Source: Vicinamibacterales bacterium
GTDB taxonomy: Bacteria; Acidobacteriota; Vicinamibacteria; Vicinamibacterales; 2-12-FULL-66-21
Reading direction: 5' to 3'
Assembly (NCBI GenBank): GCA_035699745.1
Contig: DASSPH010000108.1
Location: 1 to 64,000, forward strand
DNA: 64,000 bases
The position numbers and the translations under genes are program-made. Each line of letters begins with the position of its first letter. Position 1 is the stretch's first letter. Of the stretch, positions 46,596 to 55,229 are shown piece after piece. The notes beneath the pieces are model-generated. The model worked only from the letters and a program-made list of their open reading frames with translations. It was not told where the DNA came from and searched no databases.

Positions 46596-47598
46596 CCGGG
46601 CGCCGTCCGGTCGCGGACGACCACCACGCATAAACGTCCTCGATGGCGACGCGCAGCGGCGTCTGCGACAGCCCGAGCTCGCGAACGGCCTTCGCCTGAT
46701 CGTAGTAGACGCGTCGTGTCAGCAGCGGTACCGATTCCCACGTCAGGAGCGAACACGTCATGGGGTCGCGGCGCAGCGCGTTCATCAGACTGTTGGCGGC
46801 ACCAGCAAGGCGCAGCAGCGGCTGCGGCGCGAGCCCGTGCGGCGGCCTGCCGCCGACGACGTCCGCGATGAGCGTCACGAGCTCGCGATAGGTGACGTTC
46901 ACCGTGTTCAGGACGTAGCGTTCACCAATCCTCCCGCGCGCCATCGCACGCAGGTGGCCGTCGACCATGTCGCGTTCGGTCACGATGGCAACGCCGCCGG
47001 AGGGCACGAACGGGAGGCGCCGGCGCGCGACCGCGGCAACCACGCCGCCCCAGCTCACGCGCACGTCTCCGCCCGGCGCCATGACGGCGGTCGGATTCAC
47101 GATCACGGCGGGAAGGCCGCGCGCCACGTACTCCAGCAGCGCTTCTTCGGCCTTGCGCTTCGAGTGCATGTAGCTGAAGTCGAACCGGTCGCCGTTGTAC
47201 GTGAATTGCTCGGTCGCGATCGTTCCGTCGTCAGGAATGCCGACGGTGGAGGACGACGAGGTGTAGACCAGGCGCTCGACGCCGTGAGCCAGCGCCGCCG
47301 CCGCCAGGGTGGCGGTGCCCGCGACGTTCACGTCGAACATCTGGCGCCGCAGCCGGTTCAGCGGGACGGCGATGCCCGCCAGATGGTAGACGTGCGTCAC
47401 GCCTTTCAATGCCGCGCGGACGGCTTCGGCACGGCGAATGTCGCCCACTCGCCAGTCGATCCGGTCCGCCAGCGGCGCCAGCGCCGCCGGCGGCGGCGTC
47501 GACGGCAGCCGCAGCGCCGCGATTCGAGTGCCGTCCGCGACCAACGCCCTGACGATGGCCGAACCGAGGCACCCGGTTGCGCCGGTGACGAGAATCAT
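46552..47598 (-). CDS. NAD-dependent epimerase/dehydratase (extended SDR)
   Basis: 348 residues. The Rossmann start ILVTGATGCLGSAIVRAL, then VYHLAGIAVPLNR, YTSSSSTVG and the catalytic pair in YMHSK (Tyr-x3-Lys) are those of extended SDRs in the 3-beta-HSD/dihydroflavonol-reductase group. It would reduce a ketone or aldehyde or epimerise a sugar-like substrate with NAD(P)H. It is the last gene of the leftward operon, 6 bp after the aminotransferase. In the cluster it could reduce a keto intermediate; the substrate is not deducible. Its C-terminal codons overlap the convergent hypothetical gene. Confidence 0.88.
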   Translation of the reverse strand: MILVTGATGCLGSAIVRALVADGTRIAALRLPSTPPPAALAPLADRIDWRVGDIRRAEAVRAALKGVTHVYHLAGIAVPLNRLRRQMFDVNVAGTATLAAAALAHGVERLVYTSSSSTVGIPDDGTIATEQFTYNGDRFDFSYMHSKRKAEEALLEYVARGLPAVIVNPTAVMAPGGDVRVSWGGVVAAVARRRLPFVPSGGVAIVTERDMVDGHLRAMARGRIGERYVLNTVNVTYRELVTLIADVVGGRPPHGLAPQPLLRLAGAANSLMNALRRDPMTCSLLTWESVPLLTRRVYYDQAKAVRELGLSQTPLRVAIEDVYAWWSSATGRRPAMPSGCGERRSPAG

Positions 47599-47604
47599 GA
47601 TCCG

Positions 47605-49014
47605 CTACGCTCCCGCCTGCGATCGGACCAGGCGCGGCACGACGTCGAGCAGCACCTGGTCATAGCGCCCGACCGACGCACAGATCTGATCGAGGGCTTC
47701 GACGAAATAGTCGATCTGCTGCCGCGTCACCGCCAGCACGGGATAGACACGAAGCAGGTATTCGTCGGTCAGGCTCGGCGGCACGATGATCCGATGCTCG
47801 TTGAGCAGGCGCGACGCCAGATACGCGGTGACGATCTTCGGCGAGATGGCATCGATGAGCACATGGGACAGGCCGCTCAGCGGGTTCCAGCTCGCCAGAT
47901 CGAAGACGATGCCGATCATCAGTCCACGGCCGCGCACCTCCTTGATGCAGTGGTGGCGGGACTTCAGTTCCGCGAGGCGCGCGAAGAAGTACCGTCCCTG
48001 CTCGGCCGCGCGCTCGGGAAGCCGCTCCTCGAGGATGGCTTCGAGCGCGGCCAGACCGGCGACGCACGCGAGCGTGTTGCCGCTGAACGTCGAGCCGTGC
48101 AGGACGAAGCGCTTCAACGTGCCGTAGGCCTTGGTCCAGAGACGCTCCGACGTCGTGATCGCCGACAGCGGCATCAGGCCGCCGCCGAGCGACTTCGAGG
48201 TCAGCAGCACGTCAGGCACAGCGCCGACGTGCTCGAAGGCGAACAACCGTCCGGTTCTGCCGAATCCGGTCTGGACCTCGTCGAAGACGAGGAGCGTGCC
48301 GTGGCGCGAACACAGCTCGCGCGCGCGTGTGAGGTAGCTGTCCGCGGGCACGTGGACGCCGCCTTGCCCTTGAATCGGCTCGAGAACGAGGGCGGCGACG
48401 TCGCCGCGGGCGAGGCGCCGCTCGATCGCCGACGTGTCACCGAATGGGAGCTGCTCGGCTCCGGGCAGCAGCGGCTCGAACGGCTGAGTGTATTGGGGCA
48501 TCCCGGTGAGCGACAGCGCGCCCAGCGTACGCCCGTGGTAGGCGTTGCACGTCGACACGATGGCGCGGCGGCCGGTGGCGAGGCGAGCCAGCTTGATCGC
48601 CGCCTCCACCGCCTCCGACCCGCTGTTCTGGAAGTACGAGACGCTGAGCTCCTGCGGCAGCACCGCGGCGAGATTGTGCGCCAGTGCCGCTTCATAGGCG
48701 GACGGCGACAGCTGATGGATCATCGGCAGGCTGCCGTCGAGCGCCTCGCGAAGGGCGGCCACCACTCGGGGATGGTTGTGGCCAAGGTTGAGGCAGCCGA
48801 AGCCGTTGAAGAAATCGTGGTAGCGCTCACCGGCGTCGTCCCACAAGTACATGCCTTCGGCGCGCACATAGCGCCGCAGCAGCTTCAGCGGCTCCGCGGA
48901 TCGCGGAAAGATGCTGTTGATGTGCGCCGCATGGAGATCCGTGGTGCGGCGCGCGGACAGTGCGGCCACCTCGGCCAGGGGAATGGGCAGGGACTCCGTG
49001 GTGTTGATGGGCAT
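47605..49014 (-). CDS. class III PLP-dependent aminotransferase
   Basis: 469 residues. Motifs in order: YHDFFNGFGCLNLGHNHP, NSGSEAVEAAIKLAR (cofactor phosphate), CNAYHGRTLG, FDEVQTGFGRTG and LLTSKSLGGG with the PLP-binding Lys. This is the ornithine/putrescine/acetylornithine-type fold that moves amino groups to aldehydes or ketones. In this operon a natural substrate would be an aldehyde released by the thioester reductase encoded at 56588. The start at ATG 49014 follows GTGAGG at a good distance; upstream in-frame sequence belongs to the hydrolase gene on another frame. Confidence 0.93.
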   Translation of the reverse strand: MPINTTESLPIPLAEVAALSARRTTDLHAAHINSIFPRSAEPLKLLRRYVRAEGMYLWDDAGERYHDFFNGFGCLNLGHNHPRVVAALREALDGSLPMIHQLSPSAYEAALAHNLAAVLPQELSVSYFQNSGSEAVEAAIKLARLATGRRAIVSTCNAYHGRTLGALSLTGMPQYTQPFEPLLPGAEQLPFGDTSAIERRLARGDVAALVLEPIQGQGGVHVPADSYLTRARELCSRHGTLLVFDEVQTGFGRTGRLFAFEHVGAVPDVLLTSKSLGGGLMPLSAITTSERLWTKAYGTLKRFVLHGSTFSGNTLACVAGLAALEAILEERLPERAAEQGRYFFARLAELKSRHHCIKEVRGRGLMIGIVFDLASWNPLSGLSHVLIDAISPKIVTAYLASRLLNEHRIIVPPSLTDEYLLRVYPVLAVTRQQIDYFVEALDQICASVGRYDQVLLDVVPRLVRSQAGA

Positions 49015-49022
49015 GCTCTGCC

Positions 49023-49862
49023 TCACGAGGATGAATGCGACGCGATCCAGCCGGCGACGTCCGCGGCGATCGGGTAGCGGTCGCATTCGAACATCAAGGC
49101 GTGTTCCGCATCGGCGTAGACGCGTTCGGCGTACAGTCCTTCCGACAACGCTCCGCGAAGCAGCTGACGGTTGCGCGCGTTGTCGCAGATGGCATCCTGG
49201 CCGGCGATCAGATGCAGTACTGGCGTGCGCAACCGCGCCGCGTGCCGCGCGAAGGTGCGCTCGAGGATCCATGAGTGCATCAGGAGTCGCGCGGTCACCC
49301 TGGACAGTCGGCGTGGATCCGCCCGGATGTAGGCGAGCGCCGCCGCGCGTGTGGTGAAGCACTCGTCGTGCGTCACCGGCGTGGGCACCTGCGCGGCGGG
49401 CCGGCACAGCGCGCCGGCCAGCACCGCGGCGCGCCGCCACGCCGGGTAGGGATCGCGCAGGCAGAGTCCCGGCGCCATCACGATCAGTCCATGCGACTCG
49501 GCGGGGCAGGTGACGGCCTGCGCCAGCGCCCAGCGAGCGCCCCAGGAGAAACCGAGCACGAACGTCGGCAGCGAGGGCGTCACCTCGCAGAGGACCGTGC
49601 GCAGCTGCGCGAACAGACCGCGCGTTCCTGTCAGATCGCCGCGGCGTCCGTCGCTGCGGCCGGCGCCGGCCCGATCCACCGCGACGACCGCGTAGCCGAA
49701 CGCCGCGAGCCGCGCACCAAAGTCGTCGAACCAGCCGCTGTGGCTTTCGAGTCCGTGCAGCAGAACGACCCGCGCCCGCGGCGTACCGTTGTTCCAGAGC
49801 TGGTAATAGAGCCGCGCTCCGGGCGCGCCGAGATATCCCGCCGTCGCGGCCGCCGCCGTCAT
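49023..49862 (-). CDS. alpha/beta-hydrolase (lysophospholipase/monoglyceride-lipase type)
   Basis: 279 residues, no signal peptide. The oxyanion region VVLLHGLESHSGWFDDF, nucleophile elbow GFSWG (Ser), an acid in HLIAGQDAI and the catalytic His in DAEHALMFE form the full triad of the serine-aminopeptidase S33/monoglyceride lipase group. It would hydrolyse an ester or thioester. Its ATG region overlaps the stop of the upstream enolase-like gene by 4 bp. In the cluster it could act as an editing thioesterase or release an acyl group. Confidence 0.88.
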   Translation of the reverse strand: MTAAAATAGYLGAPGARLYYQLWNNGTPRARVVLLHGLESHSGWFDDFGARLAAFGYAVVAVDRAGAGRSDGRRGDLTGTRGLFAQLRTVLCEVTPSLPTFVLGFSWGARWALAQAVTCPAESHGLIVMAPGLCLRDPYPAWRRAAVLAGALCRPAAQVPTPVTHDECFTTRAAALAYIRADPRRLSRVTARLLMHSWILERTFARHAARLRTPVLHLIAGQDAICDNARNRQLLRGALSEGLYAERVYADAEHALMFECDRYPIAADVAGWIASHSSS

Positions 49863-51004
49863 TGCGGCTGCTCCTGCAGGAACTGACGCGCATCGGCACG
49901 CGCATGGCGCGCGACGCGTGACGCGACGACGGCAACGCCGAGTCCCGCGCCGGGCAGCCGAGTGGCGGCGCCGTTCCTCCCGAAGCGAACCGACGGATCG
50001 GTAATGTCCTCCGACAGCAGCAGGTCGCCAAACGATCCTTCCGTCGTCCCCGGTTCGGTCATCAGCGCCAGCTGCCGTCCGGCGGCCGCGAGGATGCCGG
50101 TCTCACCGACCAGGGCGCCGACGTGATAGCGCAGGCCGCGCTCACGCGCGAAATCGTAGAGCCGAAGCGCGTTGCGCAGCCCGCCGACTTTGCTGACGCG
50201 AACGCTGAAGCCGTGGCCGAGATGGTTTGCGCAGGCGTCTTCCGCCTCGGCGATCGAACAGACCGATTCGTCGAGCACCACGGGAATCGCCGAGCGCGCC
50301 GCCACCGCCGCGGCGCCGGCGCGATCCCCGCGGGCGGTCGGCTGCTCGACGAAGGCAACGTTGAACGGCTGCATCTGGGCGATCGCGCTCAGCGCCTCGT
50401 CGGCCCGCCAGGCGCCGTTCGCGTCGACGCCGAGTACCGCGTCGGGGCCGAGCACGGCGCGGCAGTCGGCGAGCGCGGCGAGATCGGCCGCGCCGAAACC
50501 CACTTTGAGTTTCGCCGTGCCCAGCCCTGCGTCGCGCAGGCGGCGCAGCAGCAGACGCCGTGCCGTCCGGTTCATCCGGCCGACGACTCCGGCATACGTG
50601 GCGGTCTCGCGCTCCTGGCGCCCGAAGATCTCGCTGGCCCTGACGCCGAATGCCTTGCCGAACGCGTCGATCACCGCCAGTTCGACCAGACATCCGGCGG
50701 CTCCGCCGGCGTCCAGCGCGCCTCGATCGCTTCTCGTGATCAGCTCGGCGAGCGCGTCGCGATCGCGAAGGTCGAGCGCCGCGAGAAACGGCCGGCCTTC
50801 CCTGAAGAACCACTCCGCCACGGCGTCGGCGGTTTCCCCGGTCACGTACGAACGGGCCAGGCATTCGCCGTATCCGACGGTGCCGTTCTGAAGCGTGAGC
50901 TTCAGGATCAGGTTGTCGGAGCGCTGCCGCGTCGCGGCCGCGTGGGCAAACGAGAAGCGGAACGGGATGGCGAGCCGGACCAGCTCCGCGGCGACTACCC
51001 GCAT
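49859..51004 (-). CDS. enolase-superfamily enzyme (muconate-lactonizing/dipeptide-epimerase subgroup)
   Basis: 381 residues. Catalytic pattern of the MLE subgroup: TAKLKVGFG (K-x-K base), GVDANGAW, AFVEQPTA and VVLDESV (three metal-binding acids) and VRVSKVGGL (second Lys base). The subgroup includes dipeptide epimerases, N-succinylamino acid racemases and o-succinylbenzoate synthase. The setting among amide-forming and amino-acid enzymes favours epimerisation of an N-acyl amino acid or dipeptide, but this is inference. It overlaps the GH3 gene upstream by 10 bp. Confidence 0.88.
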   Translation of the reverse strand: MRVVAAELVRLAIPFRFSFAHAAATRQRSDNLILKLTLQNGTVGYGECLARSYVTGETADAVAEWFFREGRPFLAALDLRDRDALAELITRSDRGALDAGGAAGCLVELAVIDAFGKAFGVRASEIFGRQERETATYAGVVGRMNRTARRLLLRRLRDAGLGTAKLKVGFGAADLAALADCRAVLGPDAVLGVDANGAWRADEALSAIAQMQPFNVAFVEQPTARGDRAGAAAVAARSAIPVVLDESVCSIAEAEDACANHLGHGFSVRVSKVGGLRNALRLYDFARERGLRYHVGALVGETGILAAAGRQLALMTEPGTTEGSFGDLLLSEDITDPSVRFGRNGAATRLPGAGLGVAVVASRVARHARADARQFLQEQPQ

Positions 51005-52707
51005 ACAGGTGATCGGGTGTCGAACGCCGCCACCGTCTCGTGGAACAGGGCGTCCGGGTTCAGGTGCTTGAACTTGATCTGCGCATCCCGTTTCGTACGG
51101 TGTGTCGCCTCGCGATACTGCTCGAAGAACCCCGGCGGCAGGAACACCACCTGTGTCGACGCCAGCCGACGCGATTTCCGCTTGCCCTCGAACTCGACGT
51201 TCAGGCGCGACAGCTCGGCATCGATCGCACCGGCCAGCAGGTTCGCCGGCACGGACGTCCCTGACGCGGGGCCTTCTACCATCACGCGATAGTGCGGCGG
51301 CTCCCCGAAGATCGGCAGCGCCGTGAAGAAGGTGGGGGTCACCCCGTGGGCCGACGTCGCGGCGGTCACGGCAGCGATGATCTGCGCTTCCGTCAGCTTT
51401 TCGCCGGTGAACGAGTAGCTGTTCGTCCCCTTCTGCACGAAGCGCAGCGCCGGCGTCCGGTTGACGAAGCCGCGGACCTCGACGATGTCGTCGATGTGAT
51501 AGCGGTAGAGGCCGCCCGACGTGGTCATCACGATGAAGTAGCGATGGCCTTCCTCGAGCTCGTCGCACAGCCGCAGGGGACCGGCGCTGCCCACGGCGCC
51601 GTCGATCTCGTCCACGTCGCAGAACTCGAACAGGTGGCCGGTGATGGCGAGCACCTCGTCGCCGGCGCCGGCGAGACGGAACGTGCCGAGCCCCTCGCTC
51701 GCGGCGTAACCGAGGTTGTACACCGGCACGTCGCCGAGCGACGCTTCCAGCGCCGGCAGATACAGGGCCGCCGACGCGTCCCGCCAGCAGACTACGGCGC
51801 GCAGGCGCGGCCAGACGCGGACCGGCGGAAGCGTGCCGCCGTCGGCGTCGCGAATGCGCGCGAGTTCACGCGCGCGCTGCGGATTCGGGCGGAGGCGGCT
51901 CGCGAGGCGCCGGCGAACGTCCGGATCGATCGGCGCGGGGGCGGTGATGCGCCCGTCCGCGATGTCCTGGATCAGCGACTCGGCGTGCTGATTCAGCTCC
52001 TTGAGCAGCAGTCCGAGCGTGCTCGGATTGGCCATCAGAATCACCCGCAGGTCGCGCTCGACCGCCATGCGCAGGATGACGTAGTACTTGGCCGCAAAGT
52101 CCTTGATCGTGAAGGCGTCGTAGGGAACGGCGTAGAGCGTGCGGACGAGCGCGTTCTGACTGAGATACGTGAGGCCGGACGCCGCTCCGTACGGCACCCC
52201 CGCCGCCGTCCAGCCCTCGATCGCCGGACTGACCATCGACAGGATGCCGCCCGGCCGGAAGATGTCGGGATGCTGCCGGTACAGATAGTAGAACTGCAGC
52301 GGCGTGGCGTACTCGCGGCGAAACGATCGCGTCACCGGCACGTACTTCGGTTCGTTCGTCGACCCGCTCGTCAGCAGGTACTGATACGGCCGCTCGGCGG
52401 TGAGCACCCCTGGAGCGCCGTCCATCATCTTCTTGATGTGCGGCCGCACCTGATCGTAGGTCACGATCGGCACGCGCGTCTGGAAGTCGGCGATGGTCCT
52501 GATCGACGAGAAGCCGTAGCGGACGCCGTATTCGGTGGCGGCGTTCGTTCGCAGGATGCGGTGCAGCCGTGCCGCCTGCGCGGCGCGCGGATCCGCGGTC
52601 GCGGCAACGAACCGGCGATGCTGCGCGCCCACGGTGATCAGCATCATCCGGCGCATCGTTTCCGTCGTGGCGGCCAGCGCATGCCGTTTGACGATCGACG
52701 GTGTCAT
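50995..52707 (-). CDS. GH3-family acyl-acid amido synthetase
   Basis: 570 residues. It belongs to the adenylate-forming GH3 family, known from plant auxin and jasmonate conjugation and found sporadically in bacteria. Motifs are LLTSGSTNEPKYVP (ATP loop), YAASEGL (adenine side), YRYHIDDIVEVRGF and SFTGEKLTE (C-terminal hinge). The usual reaction is activation of a carboxylate as acyl-AMP followed by attack of an amine. It lies between a decarboxylase that can supply an amine and an enolase-type enzyme, with ATGA coupling to the decarboxylase gene. It is the likely amide-forming step of this cluster. Confidence 0.9.
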   Translation of the reverse strand: MTPSIVKRHALAATTETMRRMMLITVGAQHRRFVAATADPRAAQAARLHRILRTNAATEYGVRYGFSSIRTIADFQTRVPIVTYDQVRPHIKKMMDGAPGVLTAERPYQYLLTSGSTNEPKYVPVTRSFRREYATPLQFYYLYRQHPDIFRPGGILSMVSPAIEGWTAAGVPYGAASGLTYLSQNALVRTLYAVPYDAFTIKDFAAKYYVILRMAVERDLRVILMANPSTLGLLLKELNQHAESLIQDIADGRITAPAPIDPDVRRRLASRLRPNPQRARELARIRDADGGTLPPVRVWPRLRAVVCWRDASAALYLPALEASLGDVPVYNLGYAASEGLGTFRLAGAGDEVLAITGHLFEFCDVDEIDGAVGSAGPLRLCDELEEGHRYFIVMTTSGGLYRYHIDDIVEVRGFVNRTPALRFVQKGTNSYSFTGEKLTEAQIIAAVTAATSAHGVTPTFFTALPIFGEPPHYRVMVEGPASGTSVPANLLAGAIDAELSRLNVEFEGKRKSRRLASTQVVFLPPGFFEQYREATHRTKRDAQIKFKHLNPDALFHETVAAFDTRSPVCG

Positions 52708-54131
52708 GTGCCCACCTCCACCTGAATGGCTTCGCGTGCCAGCATGTCGTCGTACGTCTCGCGCCGGCGCACCAGGGTCGGCCTGCCGGCGGCGACGGCG
52801 ACGACCGCCGCGCGCGGAAAGCCGAAGTTGCCTTCGAACGGCAGGAAGTAGGCGCCGGCATCCATGATGGCCAGCACGTCTCCCTCGCTCAGCGGCGGCA
52901 GCCGGCGGTCGCGCGAGACGACGTCCGCCGCGTGACAGCCGGGACCGATCACGTCGACCGGCGGACCCGCCGGCGCGAGCGGCTGACGGCACGACAACAT
53001 CGCGTGATACTCGTAGAACGTCGGGAAATTGACCGTCATCTGCCCGCCGTCGGTGACGATCCACCGCCGGAGTCCGACCCGCTGCTTGGTGCGGAGCACG
53101 CGCAGCAGCAGCAGCTGATTCGGGCCGGTCAGGCACCGCCCCGGCTCCAGGACCAGCGTTGGCAGCGGCAGGGACCGTCGCCGGCAGTGGTCGACGATTG
53201 CACGCGTGATCACGGTGGCGAAATCCTCGAATGCGGCGACCCCGTCCGGCGGCGCGAGACGCGGCAGCCGGTGGCGGACGTGGTAGCGCAGGAACTCGAG
53301 CGCCGAGAACTCGCGCACCATCGGCGATCCGAACCCGCCGCCGACGTCGAGGCAGGCGATTGGCGCACCGGTCTCGCGCGCGATCCGCGCCGCGGTCTCG
53401 CAGAGCCGGGCGCAGGCCGGCGCGTAATCCGCTGCCTGTCGAATGCCGCTGCCGATGTGCATGTGCAGACCGCGGAACTCGAGGTGGCGCTGGCGCAGGC
53501 AGAAGCGGACCGCCGCGGTCAACTCCTCGCCGCGCCACTCCATGCCGAAGACGCTGCGGCGTGAACCGGTCGCCGTTCCCGGGTTCATGCCGCGCGGCAC
53601 GCAGTCCACGTTGACGCGCAGCAGCACACCGATCCGGCGCCCGGCCTCCGAGGCGATCGCCGCCAGATCGTGCAGCTCGATCGGCGAGTCGACTATCACC
53701 AGATGCACGTCGGCCTCGACGCAGTCTTCGAGCAGCTCGCGCGTCTTGGCCGGACCGTTGACGATGATCTGTTCAGGCGGGTAGCCGGCGGCGCGCGCCA
53801 GGCGCAGCTCGAACGACGTGAACACCTCGACCCGCAGTCCGGCGGCGCGCGCGAGCTCCAGCACGCCGCAGACGGCGTTCGCCTTCGCCGCCAGATACAC
53901 TTCGACGGGCCCGGGATAGCGGGAGGTGAACGCCTCGCCGAACGCCCGCGCGTCGCGATCGAATCGCGCCGCGTTCACGACGTGCAGCGGGGTCCCGAAG
54001 CGATCGGCGAGCGCCACCGCGCGCACGCCGTCGACGGCGAGTTCGCCGTCGGCGTCGACGTCGACGCCCCATTGCGCGCGCAGCGTCGCCGCGTCAACGC
54101 GCAGCGGCGAGCGCTTTCCGATAAATGCCAT
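52704..54131 (-). CDS. LysA-fold PLP-dependent amino acid decarboxylase
   Basis: 475 residues, fold type III PLP enzyme. VYLAAKANAV holds the PLP Lys, HMHIGSGI and CLDVGGGFG bind the cofactor phosphate, and VLEPGRCLTG is the usual late motif. Homologues decarboxylate meso-diaminopimelate, ornithine, arginine or related amino acids. The late Cys site is GPGCHAADVVSRD instead of the CESGD/CTPLD type, so the substrate may be unusual. It probably provides the amine used by the coupled GH3 enzyme. Its start overlaps the GNAT gene by 38 bp. Confidence 0.9.
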   Translation of the reverse strand: MAFIGKRSPLRVDAATLRAQWGVDVDADGELAVDGVRAVALADRFGTPLHVVNAARFDRDARAFGEAFTSRYPGPVEVYLAAKANAVCGVLELARAAGLRVEVFTSFELRLARAAGYPPEQIIVNGPAKTRELLEDCVEADVHLVIVDSPIELHDLAAIASEAGRRIGVLLRVNVDCVPRGMNPGTATGSRRSVFGMEWRGEELTAAVRFCLRQRHLEFRGLHMHIGSGIRQAADYAPACARLCETAARIARETGAPIACLDVGGGFGSPMVREFSALEFLRYHVRHRLPRLAPPDGVAAFEDFATVITRAIVDHCRRRSLPLPTLVLEPGRCLTGPNQLLLLRVLRTKQRVGLRRWIVTDGGQMTVNFPTFYEYHAMLSCRQPLAPAGPPVDVIGPGCHAADVVSRDRRLPPLSEGDVLAIMDAGAYFLPFEGNFGFPRAAVVAVAAGRPTLVRRRETYDDMLAREAIQVEVGT

Positions 54132-55227
54132 AACGCTTGTCCGGCCGCGAACGCCGAAAGCGCCGAATGCCCGACAGCATCGCGCCGTTCTGCTCGTCGA
54201 CCCACGTCGAGTGGAACCGCTCGTAGCCGGCGCCGAGCCCCTGCTTCAGCAGCTCGCCAAGGAGCACGCGTGACAGGCCCAGGCCGTGCGCCTCGCGGCG
54301 GGCGCCAATCAGCACGATCACCGCGGAGCGGATCGAGCGCAGCACCGCCCTGCGTTTCAGCAGCATCGGCAGCGTGATCCGGCCGCGGTACCGCAGCAGC
54401 ACCTCGTTGAAATTCGGGAGCGCGAGCACGAAGCCGACCGGCGCGCCGTCCCGCTCGGCGATCAGCACCAGCCGCGGATCGACGATGGCCTCGAGCGCGG
54501 CGGTCTGGAACCTGAACACCTCGTCTTCGATCGGCACCACGTCGCGATTGCGGCTGAACGCATCGTTGAACAGGGCGAGCAGGCGCGTGCGCTCCGCGTC
54601 CAGGCGGCTGCGGTCCAGCGGTCGAACCGTGAGGCCGTGGGCGCGGGCGACCCGTCTGCCTTGCTCGATCAGCGCTCCGGTCCGGTCTCGCAGGGCGTCG
54701 ACCTCGCCGGAGAACGTCTGGATCGTGAACGACCGCTCGTACCCCGCGTCGCGGATCAACCGCTCGTAATACGGCGGGTTGTAGGTCTGCAGCAGCGCGG
54801 GCGGGCCGTCGAAGCCCTCGACCAGCAGCCCGGCCTCCTGCGTCGGGCAGTACGAGTACGGTCCGGCCACCGTGTCGAGACCTCGCGCCGCGGCCCACTC
54901 CTCCACGGTACTCAGCAGCGCGCCGGCCACCTCGCCGTCGGGGACCGACTCGAAGAACCCGAAGAACGCGTGCCGCCGATCGAGGCAGCGGTTGTAGGCG
55001 TGATGCACGCATGCAGCAACGCGCCCGACCGCCCGGCCCCGCGCGTCGACCGCGAGGAAATGTTCGATCTCGGCGACGCGGAAGAACGGATTCCGACGGC
55101 GATCGAACGTCTCCGCCAGCTCCGGCCGGTACGGCGGCACCCAGCAGGGATCGCCGGCGTAGAGCTTCGCCGGCAGGTCGATGAACTCGCGCAACAGTCC
55201 GGGCGACGACGCAGAGACGACCGGCAT
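54094..55227 (-). CDS. GNAT-fold acyltransferase-like protein
   Basis: 377 residues from ATG 55227. The opening LREFIDLPAKLYAGDPCWVPPYRPE and the following RNPFFRVAEIEHFLAV, GRVAACVHHAYN are typical of a family of about 370-residue proteins with a duplicated GNAT-type fold. The second half has RLVLIAERDGAPVGFVLALPNFN and GARREAHGLGLSRVLLGELL, resembling the acetyl-CoA-binding motif A. The acyl donor and acceptor are unknown; N-acylation of an amine or amino acid fits the cluster. It is separated by 2 bp from the membrane-protein gene upstream. Confidence 0.8.
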   Translation of the reverse strand: MPVVSASSPGLLREFIDLPAKLYAGDPCWVPPYRPELAETFDRRRNPFFRVAEIEHFLAVDARGRAVGRVAACVHHAYNRCLDRRHAFFGFFESVPDGEVAGALLSTVEEWAAARGLDTVAGPYSYCPTQEAGLLVEGFDGPPALLQTYNPPYYERLIRDAGYERSFTIQTFSGEVDALRDRTGALIEQGRRVARAHGLTVRPLDRSRLDAERTRLLALFNDAFSRNRDVVPIEDEVFRFQTAALEAIVDPRLVLIAERDGAPVGFVLALPNFNEVLLRYRGRITLPMLLKRRAVLRSIRSAVIVLIGARREAHGLGLSRVLLGELLKQGLGAGYERFHSTWVDEQNGAMLSGIRRFRRSRPDKRYGIYRKALAAAR

Positions 55228-55229
55228 GG

